A stretch of 64,000 nt of DNA from Linnemannia hyalina (lineage: Eukaryota; Mortierellomycota; Mortierellomycetes; Mortierellales; Mortierellaceae), in the NCBI GenBank assembly GCA_019671135.1, contig JAHRHY010000008.1, positions 1,364,001-1,428,000 of the forward strand, read 5' to 3'. This document shows, one piece after another, positions 1 through 12,574 of this stretch. A model generated the notes under the pieces. That model was not told the DNA's origin, ran no database searches, and worked only from the letters and a program-made list of their open reading frames with translations. Numbering within the stretch: the first letter of the stretch is position 1; every line of letters begins with the position of its first letter. The position numbers and the translations under genes were made by a program.

Positions 1-404
1 ATGATGTCTTCCTCCCCTTTAGTGCGATTGACATACGTATGGTCAGTCTCTGCCTGTCCCCCTTTCTTTCCTTAGCTCTGTCCCAGGAGTGAATTTTTCT
101 TTTCCAGGGACACTTACCTCTAAGGGAAGAATTCCCCTTAATCTGACCTTGTCATCTCAATTATCTCAATTGAGGGCACACATGTCCAAGCACACACTTC
201 GCCCACACCTTGCATCTGCTCCTCCACTGAACACAGACACACACAACTATTGGTCCTTTCGCATTCTTCTGTTCTCCTTTTCATTGTTTTATCTCATTTC
301 ACAATCTACACTCCTCTTCACTCTTGTCTTTTTTTTCTACCTTTTCTCTCCTTCCTCGCGCCCACAATCACTCGCTACTTGCAACATATATACCCTTCCC
401 AAAA
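1..404. other. 5' flank of the hexosaminidase gene
   Basis: No gene is seen. The stretch is C/T-rich on the plus strand, especially from about 250 to 370, as in the leaders of most genes here. Open frames across it have low-complexity Ser/Phe/Leu translations and no recognisable domain. It is probably promoter and 5' UTR of the gene starting at 405. Confidence 0.5.
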
Positions 405-2996
405 ATGTTACACGTGTTCTACTCCATCTCAGCTGCAGTCGCCCTAGTCTCAAACGTCTTCCTCCTCTCCCTCCTCGTCAACCCGGACCCACACCCCGTC
501 GGCGTCCAAGCAGCTATCTGGCCAAAACCAGCCTACGCCTGCCAAGGCCATCGCACCGTGCAAGTCTCTTCCCAATTTCAGTTCAATCTCCCGCAGGATG
601 CACATCCAAGACTCGTTGAAGGCGCGGCAAGGTACCGGAATAGGATCTTTAACAGCGACTTTGTGAGTCCGGTACCAATGAGTGTTGAGGATGCCGAGGC
701 AGAGGATCGGTCACAGGTTGGAACACTCGAGTTGAAGTCACTGGCTATCGATGTCGAGGATCGAACTGGGATTATCGCCTTGGGACTCGGTATTGACGGT
801 AAGAACAAAAGAAAATCAAGTGGCTACGAGATCGTCGAGGATGCTAAAGCGTCGAAACAAAAATCTCTCACGATGGTGTCTCAAACTTATTAATGTTACC
901 GGTCCTCCTTTGCCTATTTTTTTTTCTCTGTACTTTCAATAGAATCGTACAGGCTAGCAATTGCTTACGACGAAGACCCCGACGCAGAATTTGAGCTGGA
1001 TGCAGCGGCGTGCAAGAAGATCGCAAAAGAACCATTCGGACAAGGATTCAAGGGCATCCTCAAGGCCAAGACCATCGTAAGTTAACATACACATCAGCCC
1101 ACCGTACCATTCTCCTTTTTGCTTTTCTACTCTCCCTTTTTTTTCTTTCCTCCACAATCTCAATCCACGCACGTACCCCTCTTTTCCCTGATAGTATTTT
1201 ATCCATTGTTTGTTTGTGTACGAGATCACTTGGGCGCGAGTGTTTTTGTGGGGAAGCTGCCCTTTTCGGTTAATGCTCCAATACTTCTTGCGCCCGTCAA
1301 TAGCACTAAAGCCAATCTAACTTTTTTCTTTATCTCCCCCTTTCTCCTTTCTCTTCTCTCTTTTCTCTCCTATAGTACGGTGCGCTGCATGGACTGGAAA
1401 CATTCTCACACCTGGTGACCAACAATCCACATGACGGGACCAGAGAGATCGCTCAGACCCCTCTCCTCGTCCATGACCGTCCACTCTTCCCACACCGAGG
1501 TGTCCTCCTCGATACCTCCAGGAATTTCTTGTCGATGGTGTCACTCTACAGGACCATTGACGCCATGGCCATGAACAAGTTTAATGTCTTTCATTGGCAT
1601 ATCGTCGACTCGCCTTCGTTCCCTATTGTTCTAGATGATCAAGTTGCTGGAGGGGAGGAAGCGGATGAGGATGAGAATGAGGATTCAGGAAGAGGCGACA
1701 CGGAGTCGAATGAAGGAGAAACGGGCGAGTATGTGTACAAGGAACGAAAGCATAAGACCCAGACATCCTCAAGACCAAACCTCCCCCTCAGTCAACTAGC
1801 GGCCAAGGGCGCCTTCTCGGACAAGATGGTCTACAGTAAGAAGGAGATCATAGACTTTGTCGATTATGCCATGAACCGTGGCATCCGTGTCATCCCTGAG
1901 GTCGATATGCCCGGTCACGCCTGGTCTTGGTCGAAAGCCTTCCCCGAGATCACGACCTGTCTTGACGGCTTCCCTTCTTATTCTCGGTTCTCGGCAGAAC
2001 CCCCCAGTGGGCAATTGAACCCTGTCCACCCAAAGACATACCAGGTTATCCAAGGTGTGTATGATCAAGTCTTGCCGCTGTTCAAGGACAAGTTCGCGCA
2101 TGGTGGAGCGGACGAGGTCAACTTCAATTGTTGGAACACGACCGCTTCGGTGACCGAACTGATGGAGCGCAAGAATATCCCGAGGTCCAAGGAAGGCTTC
2201 GACAGGATCTTGGATGAGTTCACGGAACGTCAACACGGGATGCTGAGGCAGGCTGGGAAACGCCCCATCGTCTGGGAGGAACCTCTCCTCGCCCACGATC
2301 TGAAGACTATCAAGAAGAACAAGGACACCGTCGTTCAAGTCTGGACCTCTGCCGAGAATATCAAAAAGACTGTTCGACAGGGTCACGATGTCATTACAGG
2401 ATCTGCGGATTATTGGTATATGGATTGTGGGTTTGGAGACTGGCTCGGCAACTGGACGATGGGCAAGTCTTGGTGCGCGTATTCGGACTGGCAGAAGGCG
2501 TATTCGTTTAACCCCTTGCAGGGTTTGAACGCCAAGGAGTCAAAGAAGGTTCTGGGAGGCGAGGCATTGTTGTGGGGTGAGCAGGTCGATAATACGAATC
2601 TGGATACCAAACTCTGGCCACGCGCCTCTGCCGTCGCTGAGGTAAGAACACGACAAGCCAAGCACTCAAGTTGTTTCTAAATATGAATTAGGTCAGGCCA
2701 TACTTTACCCTGAATACCCTTGAATCCTCACCCACAAATGGTTTCATATTACAACACAATAGGTACTTTGGAGCGGTAACTCGGACGACAGCTCAACAGG
2801 ACTCTGGGATGGCCGTAAACAACACAAGAACACTCTCCGAACCATTGAGGCGCTGAACAGGATTAACGAACACCGGTTCAGGATGGAAGCTGAGAATATC
2901 CTGGCTGAACCCTTGCAGCCTCTTTGGTGTGTCAAGAACCCTGGTCATTGCAACTGGCCTATCCTTGACACCAAGCCTGAGGATACCGAGAGTTAG
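405..2996 (+). CDS. Beta-N-acetylhexosaminidase, GH20
   Basis: Four exons: 405-798, 943-1076, 1376-2641, 2763-2996 (675 aa). GH20 enzymes remove terminal GlcNAc from chitooligosaccharides and glycans, working in the secretory path or outside the cell. The N terminus has a hydrophobic stretch (about residues 7-26) acting as signal peptide or anchor, followed by the usual WPKP start of the N-terminal domain. The exon 2-3 junction restores YGALHGLETF, and exon 3 holds HRGVLLDTSRNF, FNVFHWHIVDS, VDMPGHAWSW and the catalytic Asp-Glu pair at about residues 422-423 in HGGADEVNFNCW. The exon 3-4 junction restores AEVLWSGN. Odd point: a strongly acidic, charged insert of about 45 residues (about 267-315) follows FPIVLDDQV. 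All splice phases agree. It converges with the hydrolase gene 180 nt downstream. Family assignment is firm; substrate choice is inferred. Confidence 0.95.
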
Positions 2997-3175
2997 ATTT
3001 TCGTATTGATACCCCTTTGTTACACATTCCGTTGACTTTGGCATGCCCATTAAAGTAACTTGCAGAATACGTTTGTAATGCGGAGTGGGCGAGAGAGTTA
3101 TTTAATTAGGCATGGGAGGTAATAAGGGGTGGGGAATAAGATGGAAAAGAGGACATAACAAGGCGCCACGATGCT

Positions 3176-5553
3176 CTAGTGGTGGTGGTTGTGGTGGTCG
3201 ACGACTAGCATCTCAACGGCAACGTCATCATCATCGCCCTCATCGTCCGAATCATCCTGTCGCTCGGCATCAAAGTACTCCTCCTTATCTCCACCATGGA
3301 AAATAGGCGAAGAACCGCTAGAACGACTGTGGCCACTGTTGTTCGACAAATGAGACGACGAAGGGTTCTTCTCCGTCACAATTTCGTTCAACTCCACCAC
3401 ACCCTGAGAGTTCTCACTCTCGTTCCGGGTATGCGAGGTCATCATGGGCTGGGCAGCAATAATCCGGGTCGCGTGCGAGATCAGAGGTGTCTGAGCGTAA
3501 TCCAGATCCAAACGAGGCGCTGAGCTGTTCATGTTGTTTCCAGTAGCAGCGAGGTTGACATTCGACGCTGAGGAATTGGCAGCAGCATTGGCACGCTTCC
3601 TGTTATCGAACAAGATCCTGTTCTCCTCGACCAAGATGTTGACCCACTCCATCATCCTGCGCTCGGCATCCTTGACGGCCGTCTTACCGCCTAGCTCTCT
3701 CAACAGAGAATAGTCATGAGGCATCCCCTCCGCCATGTAGTGGTACGTGACCCGTCCACCCGTAGCCTGGTAGTGATCCACAAACCGCGCACAATCATCC
3801 CTCAACACCTCAGCTCCCGAATAAATAATCGCCATCTCCGGGAACTTGGAATGGTCCTTGACATAATAGGGCGAGATATGGGGGTCATGAAGTTCATAGT
3901 CTCCTGCATAGCTCCTCGCAATCTTCTTAAAGACCTGTGGGGGCATGAAATCTGTCTTGCGGTTATGAGCCATCGAGGGGGTGGTGCGTTCATTGGCGTC
4001 GAGACGAATCCAGGGTGAGATACAGAGAAGGGCACGAGGTGGGGGAAGATGGTTCTCGCGAAGGACGTAGCAGGCGTTGAGGAGGATGTTGCCACCGGAA
4101 CTGTCGCCGCCAAAGATGATCTTGCGTGGGTTCCATTTGATCTCCTGGACCAGGAAGCGGTATGCGGAAATGTACTGGTCTCTCTGGTACGGGAACTTTT
4201 TCTGTGGCGCAAGGTCTATGTTGTTTTATGTTAAATGAGGTTAGATATTGCATTCACTTTGTAAGGTAGTTGCAATTGATCGATGTGTGGAGAAGAAATA
4301 TAGAAAAAGAGATCGAGTTCCTCCTCCCTTATCCTTGTTGTACTCTCTGCGCATGCGCCTTTTGTTCACTTTAGAAGTCCATCCCAACGATCGAAACCTC
4401 TTCCCCTACAATAATAAATAACCGCCCTTGCATCCAACCCCCAAACGCTCTCAATATTTTGTATTTTGGTTGTCTGGGCTTCCTTCCTCGCTCTCTTTCT
4501 CCCCTTCTCTGTGTCTATGTATTGCACCACTCCCCGCTGTTCTTTCTCCAACTCCAATCACTCTTTTTGTGGGTTGGCGATTGTGATCTAGTAAAGGCAT
4601 GCACGGATTCACAGAGCACACCAAGGAAAAGGAAGAATGAAGCGGACTTTTCTTTCTCTTTCTTCTATTCTTCTTTTTCGTTAGCTGTCATTCTCCCCCA
4701 CACAAGGCTCCCAGACCATATGTCAGCCATTCCAAGCCAGCCTATCGTAGCTCCTCCGTTCCATGTGCCGGTCAAAAAAAAAAAAAAAAAAAAAAAGAGC
4801 ACGGAAGGAAGAGTGAGAGGAGAAGAGGGGACTGAAAATAACGATAGGGCACAACGATGTACTTCGAGGACAATGTAGCACATGTCAAAGAGAATTATTG
4901 AGCGGTCTCATAAGGCAGGGAATGGAAGAGATGGAGAGAAGGAGAGAGGCACGAGAGAGGAAAGAATGGGTGCGTGAGTGTGTATGAAAGAGAGAACGAG
5001 AGATGAAAGGGGAAAAGGAAGAGACGAAAGAAGAAGACGTACCATATTCGACAGAAAGGATGCGAAGAGTCTTGTTATGGACAGTCTTGAAGTGCTGAAC
5101 CCAGGAGCAAAAGATGTTGTTATACATCTCTGCATCGCCAAAGACGAATCCACCTCCATGAGCATACAACATGATAATATCCACACCCTTGAGCGAGACT
5201 TTCCAGGTAGGGTCGCCTCCACGGGTCTCTGCAGGTATCTTCTTAGTCTCGAGCGTGCCGACCCAGTAGGCCCTCCAGGAGTCGCGCTTGACGACCATAG
5301 ACCGGTCGCCGGGGACGAGCGCGGTGCGGATAGCGAGGACGGGCTGATACCACTGGTAGGGGAACATGGCGGCAGCGAGATAGACGATGCGGATGAAGAA
5401 GTGGGAGTGGAGTGGGACATGTTTGGGGCCGGAGATGCGCAGGTAGGAGGCGTATATAATTGTGGGGATGAGGAGGATGGTGAAGAAGATGAGACCGAAA
5501 AAGGTGTACAGCACCACCCTCGTGTACTTGAATATCTTTGAGAAGACGCTCAT
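3176..5553 (-). CDS. Membrane-anchored alpha/beta hydrolase, hormone-sensitive lipase family
   Basis: Two exons on the minus strand: 5553-5043 and 4215-3176 (516 aa), with an 827-nt intron. Residues about 12-36 form one transmembrane segment, so the enzyme is probably anchored in the ER or another membrane. HGGGF at 132-136 is the oxyanion-hole motif of the HSL family, and GGDSSGGN at 206-213 is the nucleophile elbow with Ser209. The likely acid is Asp310 in EVLRDDC and the base His337 in GMPHDYS. The junction gives SVEYDLAPQKKFPYQ, the usual VEYxLAPExxFP block, which confirms the splice. After about residue 390 the tail is Ser/Asn-rich and then acidic, ending in a His-rich run. Family members act on acetyl esters or lipids; the substrate cannot be read here. 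The first ATG of the frame is used. Confidence 0.9.
4216..5042 (-). other. Long intron (827 nt) of the hydrolase gene
   Basis: The donor reads GTACGT on the minus strand just below 5043, and the acceptor is TAG just above 4215. The intron holds a poly-A run on the plus strand at about 4774-4795 (poly-T in the sense direction), which might be the tail of an old retroposed insertion. No coding exon is recognised inside. Phase is kept across it (1 + 2 nt form the Asp codon of EYDLAP). Confidence 0.75.
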
Positions 5554-7460
5554 TGTTGGAGGGAGGAGGAGTGGTTGAAGGGACGTTACAGGGGAGTAGG
5601 GGTAAGGGTGAAGGGTGGAGGGTAGAGTGGGTGTGGGTGTGGGAGAAGGAAGAAAAGTAGAAGGGAGGAGAGGAGTGATTGGTGTGTGTTTCCTTGTGGG
5701 AGGGGAAGGAGGGATGGGTAATGCTCGACCTTGCTGGGGGGGATGGATCGGCCTTTGGGAAGCAAAGGAGCAGTGGAGAAAGGAGAAGGAAAGAGGCGAA
5801 AGAGGCAATGAGAGGTAAGAGAGGAAGAGAACGTTTTAAAGGAAGAGAGGAGTAGAGAAGAGAAGAAAGGCGTTTGTTTGTGTTTGTGTATGTTTGTGTG
5901 GATGGTATTTGGGTTCATTTTAGAAGTAGAAAGAGTGTGTGCCTGAATGAATGTAAGGCATTTGATTAAGTGTGAGATGACAGGGGTTTCGACCAATCGC
6001 ATCCTAGAAACTGTTAGAGTTGATGCTCAACTTTTTTCCCCTTTACTGCTGATCTCTTTCTGGACGCACTCACTCCCCTTGTTGGACGCTTTGTTGGAAA
6101 GGGGGTGGGCAGATGAGTAAAGGAAACAAGTCTTTCCTTCTTTTCCTTGCCCAGAGTGGAACCTCTGTCCATCCGTCTGTCATGATTTTTAATGTGCCCA
6201 AGGTTGCATGCGATGGAGAGTGAAAGACAAAGCGCTCTTGTATTTTGTTTTGTTTTTCATTCCTCCTGTGTACGTGTGCATGAGCGATGAAAGAGAGAGA
6301 GAGCATCACTGAGACCGGATGTACAGTACAACGCACACATAGACATCAACAAACAAGCAAGTATACATAACCATAAAACAGACCTGCTCGCATGGTCGTT
6401 GATGTCCTTCATTGCTGCCAATCGTTCGTTGTTGTCCTCATTGATAACTGTCTGACTGGCGTAATATGTTGGGTACATGGTACCTTGTATTGTGGAGAGA
6501 GAGAGAAAAAAAGAAATATTGACGGCAAATAACAATCGACCAATGCACACACAAACCGCTCAAGGTGAACATCAAAAGAAAAGAACAGCATTGATATTGA
6601 ATGAAACACGAGGGGTCGGTGCACCTTTACTTTCTGGCAACAAAGCGGTTTTATTGTTGTTGCGGCACCCGCGTGCATTGTTCAGGTTGCACCGTGTCTT
6701 TATTATTCCCCGTGTCACATGAATTACCCGTTGTCTGTGTTCGATAGTCATTGGTATCTTTTCCCGCGACATGTCGCCATCCTATCCCCAGGGGGTGCCC
6801 AGTCCTGTGGTGCTGTTGCATAGCATCAAAACCACCCCAATTCCCTGTACTCCTTTCTAGAAGCATTTCTTTATCCTCTTGTCCCCTAATGCTGCACGCA
6901 ATGCGACCCCCTAATCGTCCAGCTCTTCCCTTATGCCAGACCCCTTCTCTTTTCTAATGCTTTGCAGTGACTGAGACAGGGCCACTAAGGGACAGGCATG
7001 GAGGGAGAACAAAGAAAAGAAAAGAAAAGAAAAGAAAAGAAAAGAAAAGAAAAGAGAACGAAACGAAAAGACCGACTTGCGCATCATTCCCGACTTTTTG
7101 TTTCTTTCCCTCCTTCGCTCCCTCACTCCCTCACTCCCTCACTCTCTCTCTCTCTCACTCTCTCACTCTCTCACTCTCTCTCGCTTCGCTTCCTTTTCCT
7201 TCCCCTTCCTTCCTTCCATTACTTCCCACTCGCTATCACACGCGTGCCACAAGAGGACACTCCATTTCATTTCGACCGTTGTCTTTTCTTTTCTTCTCTA
7301 TTTGTCTCTTGCATTTGATATCCTTTCTTTCCTTCCCCTCTCCTGTATCCCCACCCTTTTATCATTCCTTCCCTACCTCACCCTTTCCTTCACTCCCCTT
7401 ACCTCTTTCACTTCCACTCCACCTTTTACAACATTAATCTCACCTAATAACCAACCAGTA
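5554..7460. other. Divergent intergenic region with low-complexity tracts
   Basis: This lies between the divergent hydrolase (-) and tectonin (+) genes. It holds a G/A-rich stretch at 5570-5870 (C/T-rich in the hydrolase sense), an (AAAAG)n array at about 7012-7053, and C/T-rich repeats at about 7100-7440 just before the tectonin ATG. The middle (6000-6950) shows no convincing coding exon on either strand. Confidence 0.5.
7012..7053. repeat. (AAAAG)n microsatellite
   Basis: About eight tandem copies of a 5-nt purine unit, followed by a C/T-rich block starting near 7085. It lies in the promoter/5' UTR region of the tectonin gene. Confidence 0.85.
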
Positions 7461-10400
7461 ATGGCAACGATATGGCACCCACTCCCTGGGAGACTCCAGT
7501 CCGTCTCCGTCGCAAACAAAGACAACATCTGGGGGGTCACCCTCGACCTCCAACTCTGCAAGCTCAACTCCAAAACTCAACAGTGGCAACTCGTCTCCGT
7601 CACCTCAGGGTCTATCAACCGAGCTCGCCCCACCTTTTCCTCTGCACAGTCTCTTCAGTCGGTGGTCTCACATTCTTCCTTCTCTGCCGCCAAAAAGTTT
7701 TCGTCATATCTCCCTTCCCTCGGCAGTTTCACTTCTTCGGCGCCTTCTACTCCTACTGTAGGAGCGATAGCAACTATTTCACCGACTACAACAACAACAA
7801 CAACATCAAAAACAGCAGCAGCACAACTAAAGAACAATGGTGGCACACCGAGATCACCAGCGATGACCCGTGCCAACACTTCAGCATCGCTCCTTGGTGC
7901 AGATACAGGCGAGGATACGGTAGTTCAAGTCTCGGCAGCGTCGGATGGGACAGTTGTGCGACTGGACCGATCGTTGAAGGCGTGGTACATGATTGCACCG
8001 CAAAACGACCATGTGGATTACGAGAAGGATGTGATCTGGATCGACCTTGGGCACTTTTGGAAGTGTGTCAGGTAAAACAATAAACAGTAGAGAAAAAGAA
8101 TATTTGTGCATTCACTTCTCATAGGCTACCTTCCTCCTCCTCTGTTTCGTTTCTTTCTTGCATGTCTCGCGGTTAAGTTTGTCCTCATCCTTGGTATGCT
8201 AACTCATTCATGTATGTCTTCAATCATCCCCCCTCCCCCCATCCCTAGTGTGGCATCCATCTCGCAGATATGGGGTCTATCTGATTACGGCGATATTTAC
8301 TACGGGACATCTGATCGGTTTGTACTGCTCGAGCATGCCATCACCTCAGGTGCAGGATACAACAAACCCACCTTCACCCACATCTCTGTCGGACACGACA
8401 ATGTCGTCCTCGCCACCGACGCACATTCGGGGACAGTCTTTCGTCTAAAACTACACCCGACTAGTGCTTGTCCGCCTGTTTGGAATGCACTTCCAGGAAC
8501 AGGACCCGGATCCAGATTGCACATCGTCAATTGCTCTCTTTCTACAGGAGATTTCATTGTTGGAGTTGCAAAGGACGGTCGCGTCTACCGTTACAGTCGT
8601 AGTGTTTGGACCCCCTTGGGCGGAGGCGCGAAACTGAACAATGTCGGTGTTGGAATCGATGGCTACGTCCTTGGAGTCGATCGAGACGGCGATCTTTTTG
8701 GATGTCAACTCGAGAGCACCGCGGTCGTCATCCCTCCACTAGACCGACCTTCAAGTCGGGAACGGACCTACAAGGCTGTCAAGGATGACGAACCATTAAC
8801 ACCCAGCTCTCCTCAGGCTCCCAACGGACCGAGTCTGTTCAACGCTCCTCGGCAACAAAGCATGTCCAGAAAGCCCACATCGTCACCCCGGGAACTGTTT
8901 GAGATGGCGGCCTCGACTTCAGCAGCACGGAATAATAGATTTACGGCGGGAGAATTGAGAGTCGATACTTCGAGGAATACGCGAACATCTTCACCCTTGC
9001 GAGAGTCAGGAGGCGCTGGGGGAGCAGCAGGACCAGGAGGGTCGTCTTGGGCAGCAGCGTCGTCGCCTCGTACTTATTATCATTCAAAGGCGGCACCTAG
9101 TCTTGATAGAACGGACTCACAGATGTCCAAGAGGAGCTATGCCTCGGATATCGCCATATCGGGGACGCCTACAGGACTCGATCTTTCCCAGCCCACGACA
9201 CCAGTATCCCCTCAAGTCCCAGGCAGCGATCTTTCGTCATCTTCAGTCGAACAAACTCCAGTGCAAAAAGCAGCAGCGGTCATACCAGTGTCGACTCCTT
9301 CTTCACACGGCAGAGCCTCTCCATTGAGGATACAAACCAAGGGTATATCTTCCTCTAGCTCAGGTAAGAATCGATCTTTGTTTTCTACTCCCCTCTCTTT
9401 CCCTCCTCTCTCCAACCGTTGTTCTCACTTTTTTGGCTGACATCAATTCTCCTCCTTCATCCATCTAAATAACCCCTCTCTCAACGGACTAAGGAGGCGA
9501 GTCGTACTTTACCTCACAGCCTATCACCACATTCGGACCCTCCAGCAACCTGTCACCCCTGACCAGCTTCCCTCTCGACGGCAACCCGTACACTACTGGA
9601 TCGAAGCCGTCTTCTGACAACTCGGCCGTTCAAACACCCATCACTCCACACTCGGACAACAGTAACAATTTCATCCTATCCGCCTCTTCAAAGTCCTCGT
9701 CGGGGTCCGCGTCGAACAAAAACCTGATTCCTGCTGGTCAGCAGAATGCCAATCCACAGAAGGATACCGTCGAGGAAGAGGAGAGTCATTCATCGATAAT
9801 CGACGGTGCAACTCCACCTTCTTCATCGTCATTGATATCACCATCTGTTTCGCCCTCCGACAGGGTACCCTGCGTTCCTGCCACAGGTCCTGTACCAGAG
9901 GCACAGGGACACCAACGACAGCCAGTCTTGGAGGAGGGCGAGAGGCGTTTGGAACAACATTTCCAGCAACCTGATGAAGGGGCCTATGTGGAATACGTGC
10001 ACGGCTCGGCACCATTGCCTAATGCTACCATTGAGTCGGTGGAAATGGCAATGGCAGGCATTCATGAACCCCGCGATATCCACAGTATTTTTGACCCTCC
10101 TCATGATCCTCTTCCCTCGGCCTCAGCAGCGGCTGTTGGTACTGCGACAGGTATCGACTCCCGACAGCCTTTGCGATCACCATTGCCACTGCCACCACCT
10201 CCTCAGCCTGCCGTAATCGATGCCGTAATGCCGTCTAACCCACTACAACAGCGCATGGAATTGGATCGACTCCTCAGCAACAGCGACAAGAGTGAGTGGA
10301 TCGAGAATGGTGCGCATCCTGCTGGTAGACCTGGTCAAACCGGTGACAATAACTACAACAACGACGAAATGAACGATGGTGTGAATATCGCCGAACTGGA

Positions 10401-11817
10401 AGGCCAAAAGAACAACGACGATGAACATGTCTGGTATGGCGACACTGCAGTTGTTCAACCGAACCTGGACCAAGATAAAAGGAACTCGTCCATGGCCTTT
10501 TCCCACCTTGAACAACCAACACCCACCGTCCTATCGACAATAACAAAAACATCAGCCGCAATAACAGGACCTTTCCAGGCGCAGTCTTCTCGGACCATCT
10601 CTCCTTTTTCGACACAAGGGCAGCAGCAGCGACAGCCGCCTAGCTTGGAATACAACCAGTCGACACCACCCTTCTCCAGTAACAGCAACAGTTACTACAA
10701 CGACACAAACAACAGCGGTCAACCCAGAACGGCAGCATTCCACCCCTTGGACATCAGGCTAGAACCGAGTGAACCTCCATCCTCGTCAGCAGCACCTCTA
10801 TCCTCGTCAGCAGCACCTCTATCCGTATTCCACCAACAGCAGCAAGAAGAGAACCATTATCTCGAGCCCCCGTATCCGTACCAGGACCGCCTGAGCCAGC
10901 ATCGACCAAGTGACTGTTCTGAGGTGTTGATGCTACAGCAGCAAGAATTCCTAAGACTCACCCGTCTCCGATCCCAGCCCTCTTCTGTCGTTACTGCCAA
11001 CGACCCCGCTCTTGGTGCCTTTTCTGAAAAGACTGAGGTTCTACGGGATTATCCTTTGTCTGACAAGACCGAGATCGATTCTATCAACAGCACATCCCAA
11101 CGTCCAGACAACAACGAGACGATGCTGAGAAAACTCCGAGAGAAAATCACCTCACCACCCGGGGAGGCGGGTCCGTCCAAACGTTTATCCGTGTTCATCC
11201 CGCCTAACTCGTTGCCACCAGAGTTCGACGAAATCCTCAGGAAACGAGAGAGCCCCAAAATCAACAGGGCCACTAACAATATCCCCAACACCAGCGCCGG
11301 CAGTAGCGGGAGAAACAGCCGAAGCAGCAGCAGCAGAGGCAACGCCAATATGAATTACGCGATCCCAGACGAATCCTCTCACCCTTCGTACTCCTCGACA
11401 CACCTCCAAAACTATGTCAACACGACGATGCCCCATCCGCACCAACACCCGCAGTCTGGTCGAAGCAGTGTTCAAAGCATCAATCTCTCTCCCATCAGTC
11501 CGACCCATCTCACCAATCCTACCAACAGCATGACTGGCGTTTATAACTTCAACACAAGTCATAGGTCTAGTTCCGGTTCTGGTGCAGGTCGGAGCCCATA
11601 CGGACACGGAAATGCGCACGGCGGCGGCGGCAGCGGCAACAACAGCAGGACGACAACGACTGTCGGGAGTGGAGTGGCACCGAGCGCGAGTTCTGGAGGG
11701 ATCACGGGGGAAGATGCGCAGGGCCGGTGGGTGGGTAGTCCTACGGGTACGGATAACAGAGTGTCTACTTATGGTACCGCGGATATCCACAAGTCCAGGT
11801 GCTGCATCATCCAGTGA
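7461..11817 (+). CDS. Tectonin beta-propeller protein with long disordered region and C-terminal CaaX box
   Basis: Three exons: 7461-8071, 8249-9363, 9494-11817 (1349 aa). The first ~490 residues carry about six tectonin-like blades. Each has a Val-Ser/Gly-aliphatic strand, a short Asp/Gly turn and an aromatic end: VSVANKDNIWGV, VSAASDGTVVRL, IWGLSDYGDIYYG, ISVGHDNVVLAT, IVGVAKDGRVYRY, VGVGIDGYVLGVDRDGDLFG. Tectonin propellers bind glycans or membranes, as in TECPR1 and lectins. Roughly 800 residues follow of Ser/Pro/Gln/Asn-rich disordered sequence without a domain I know. The last residues are RCCIIQ: Cys-Ile-Ile-Gln fits a CaaX prenylation box, and the preceding Cys could be palmitoylated, as in fungal Ras tails. 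There is no signal peptide, so it is probably cytosolic and attached to a membrane through the tail (inferred). The ATG lies at the end of a pyrimidine-rich leader. Confidence 0.85.
10779..10820 (+). repeat. In-frame 21-nt tandem duplication in the tectonin gene
   Basis: Two consecutive 21-nt copies encode a doubled SSSAAPL peptide in the disordered tail. This probably arose by replication slippage. Confidence 0.85.
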
Positions 11818-11905
11818 ACATGGCACATTTTCCTTGCTGTGCTTTCATATCGATATCTTTGAATCATGTCGTCCAGTGCCAAAAAAAACAGACACCTGTG
11901 GATGA

Positions 11906-11911
11906 AATAAA
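11906..11911 (+). terminator. Probable polyadenylation signal (AATAAA) of the tectonin gene
   Basis: A canonical AATAAA hexamer about 90 nt after the tectonin stop codon, followed by T-rich sequence. Assigned by position only. Confidence 0.5.
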
Positions 11912-12574
11912 GACATCATTTTTTCTGAAACTCTTTTTCTGAGGTGTCTTACAATGGTGGTACACCCACAAAGTTGCATGTTTTGTTGTTGTATTTTTAT
12001 TGTTTTGTTTGCTGTGTGTTTGAAGTTGATTGCAAAAAAAAAAAGAAGGCAAAGCGCCAACCCAGTCGGTTGTGTCCATGTTTTGAAAAAAAAATGACCA
12101 TCCTGACTATGGCGATGTATTTCATTCTCTACCACTTTGCCCACTCATTTCTCCCTCCTCTCACTCCTGTATCCATCTCATCCTGTCTGCCTGCAACTGT
12201 ATCTCCTGCGTTAGGCGATCGCCTCGTAGCCGCTGTTGAACTCCTCACGTTTGCCGAACAAGCTATTACATCAGACATGGCAAAACAAATCAATATTAGA
12301 CTTGAGAACCATACACTTTTTGTTCGTTTCACTTGTCCAAAATAAGAAACGGGTGTGGGAAAACAGAACGGCAAAAGGGGACACAAGAACGAACAAAGAA
12401 ACATGCGCATGAGCACGGATGCACAGATGGTGGTCCGTCTGCTTCTTTGTCTGTTACCCTGTGCATCTCGACGTTTTTTTCTCTCCTCTTTTAGTATGCG
12501 AAGTGTATGACACGTTCAAAGAACTGCAAGGAAACAAGATTAAGCGGGAAAAGAAGGAAAGGAAGGACAGAGGC
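11912..12574. other. Convergent 3' region between the tectonin and PLDc_N-like genes
   Basis: No coding exon is recognised on either strand. The region has short A- and T-runs and presumably holds the 3' UTRs of the two converging genes. Confidence 0.45.

Noticed and set aside
1796..2386. 196-codon minus-strand frame inside the GH20 gene
   Set aside because: Lies opposite the catalytic region of a confident enzyme gene; codon mirror effect.
11185..11826. 213-codon minus-strand frame opposite the tectonin tail
   Set aside because: Arg/Thr-rich shadow of a Ser/Asn/Gly-rich disordered region.
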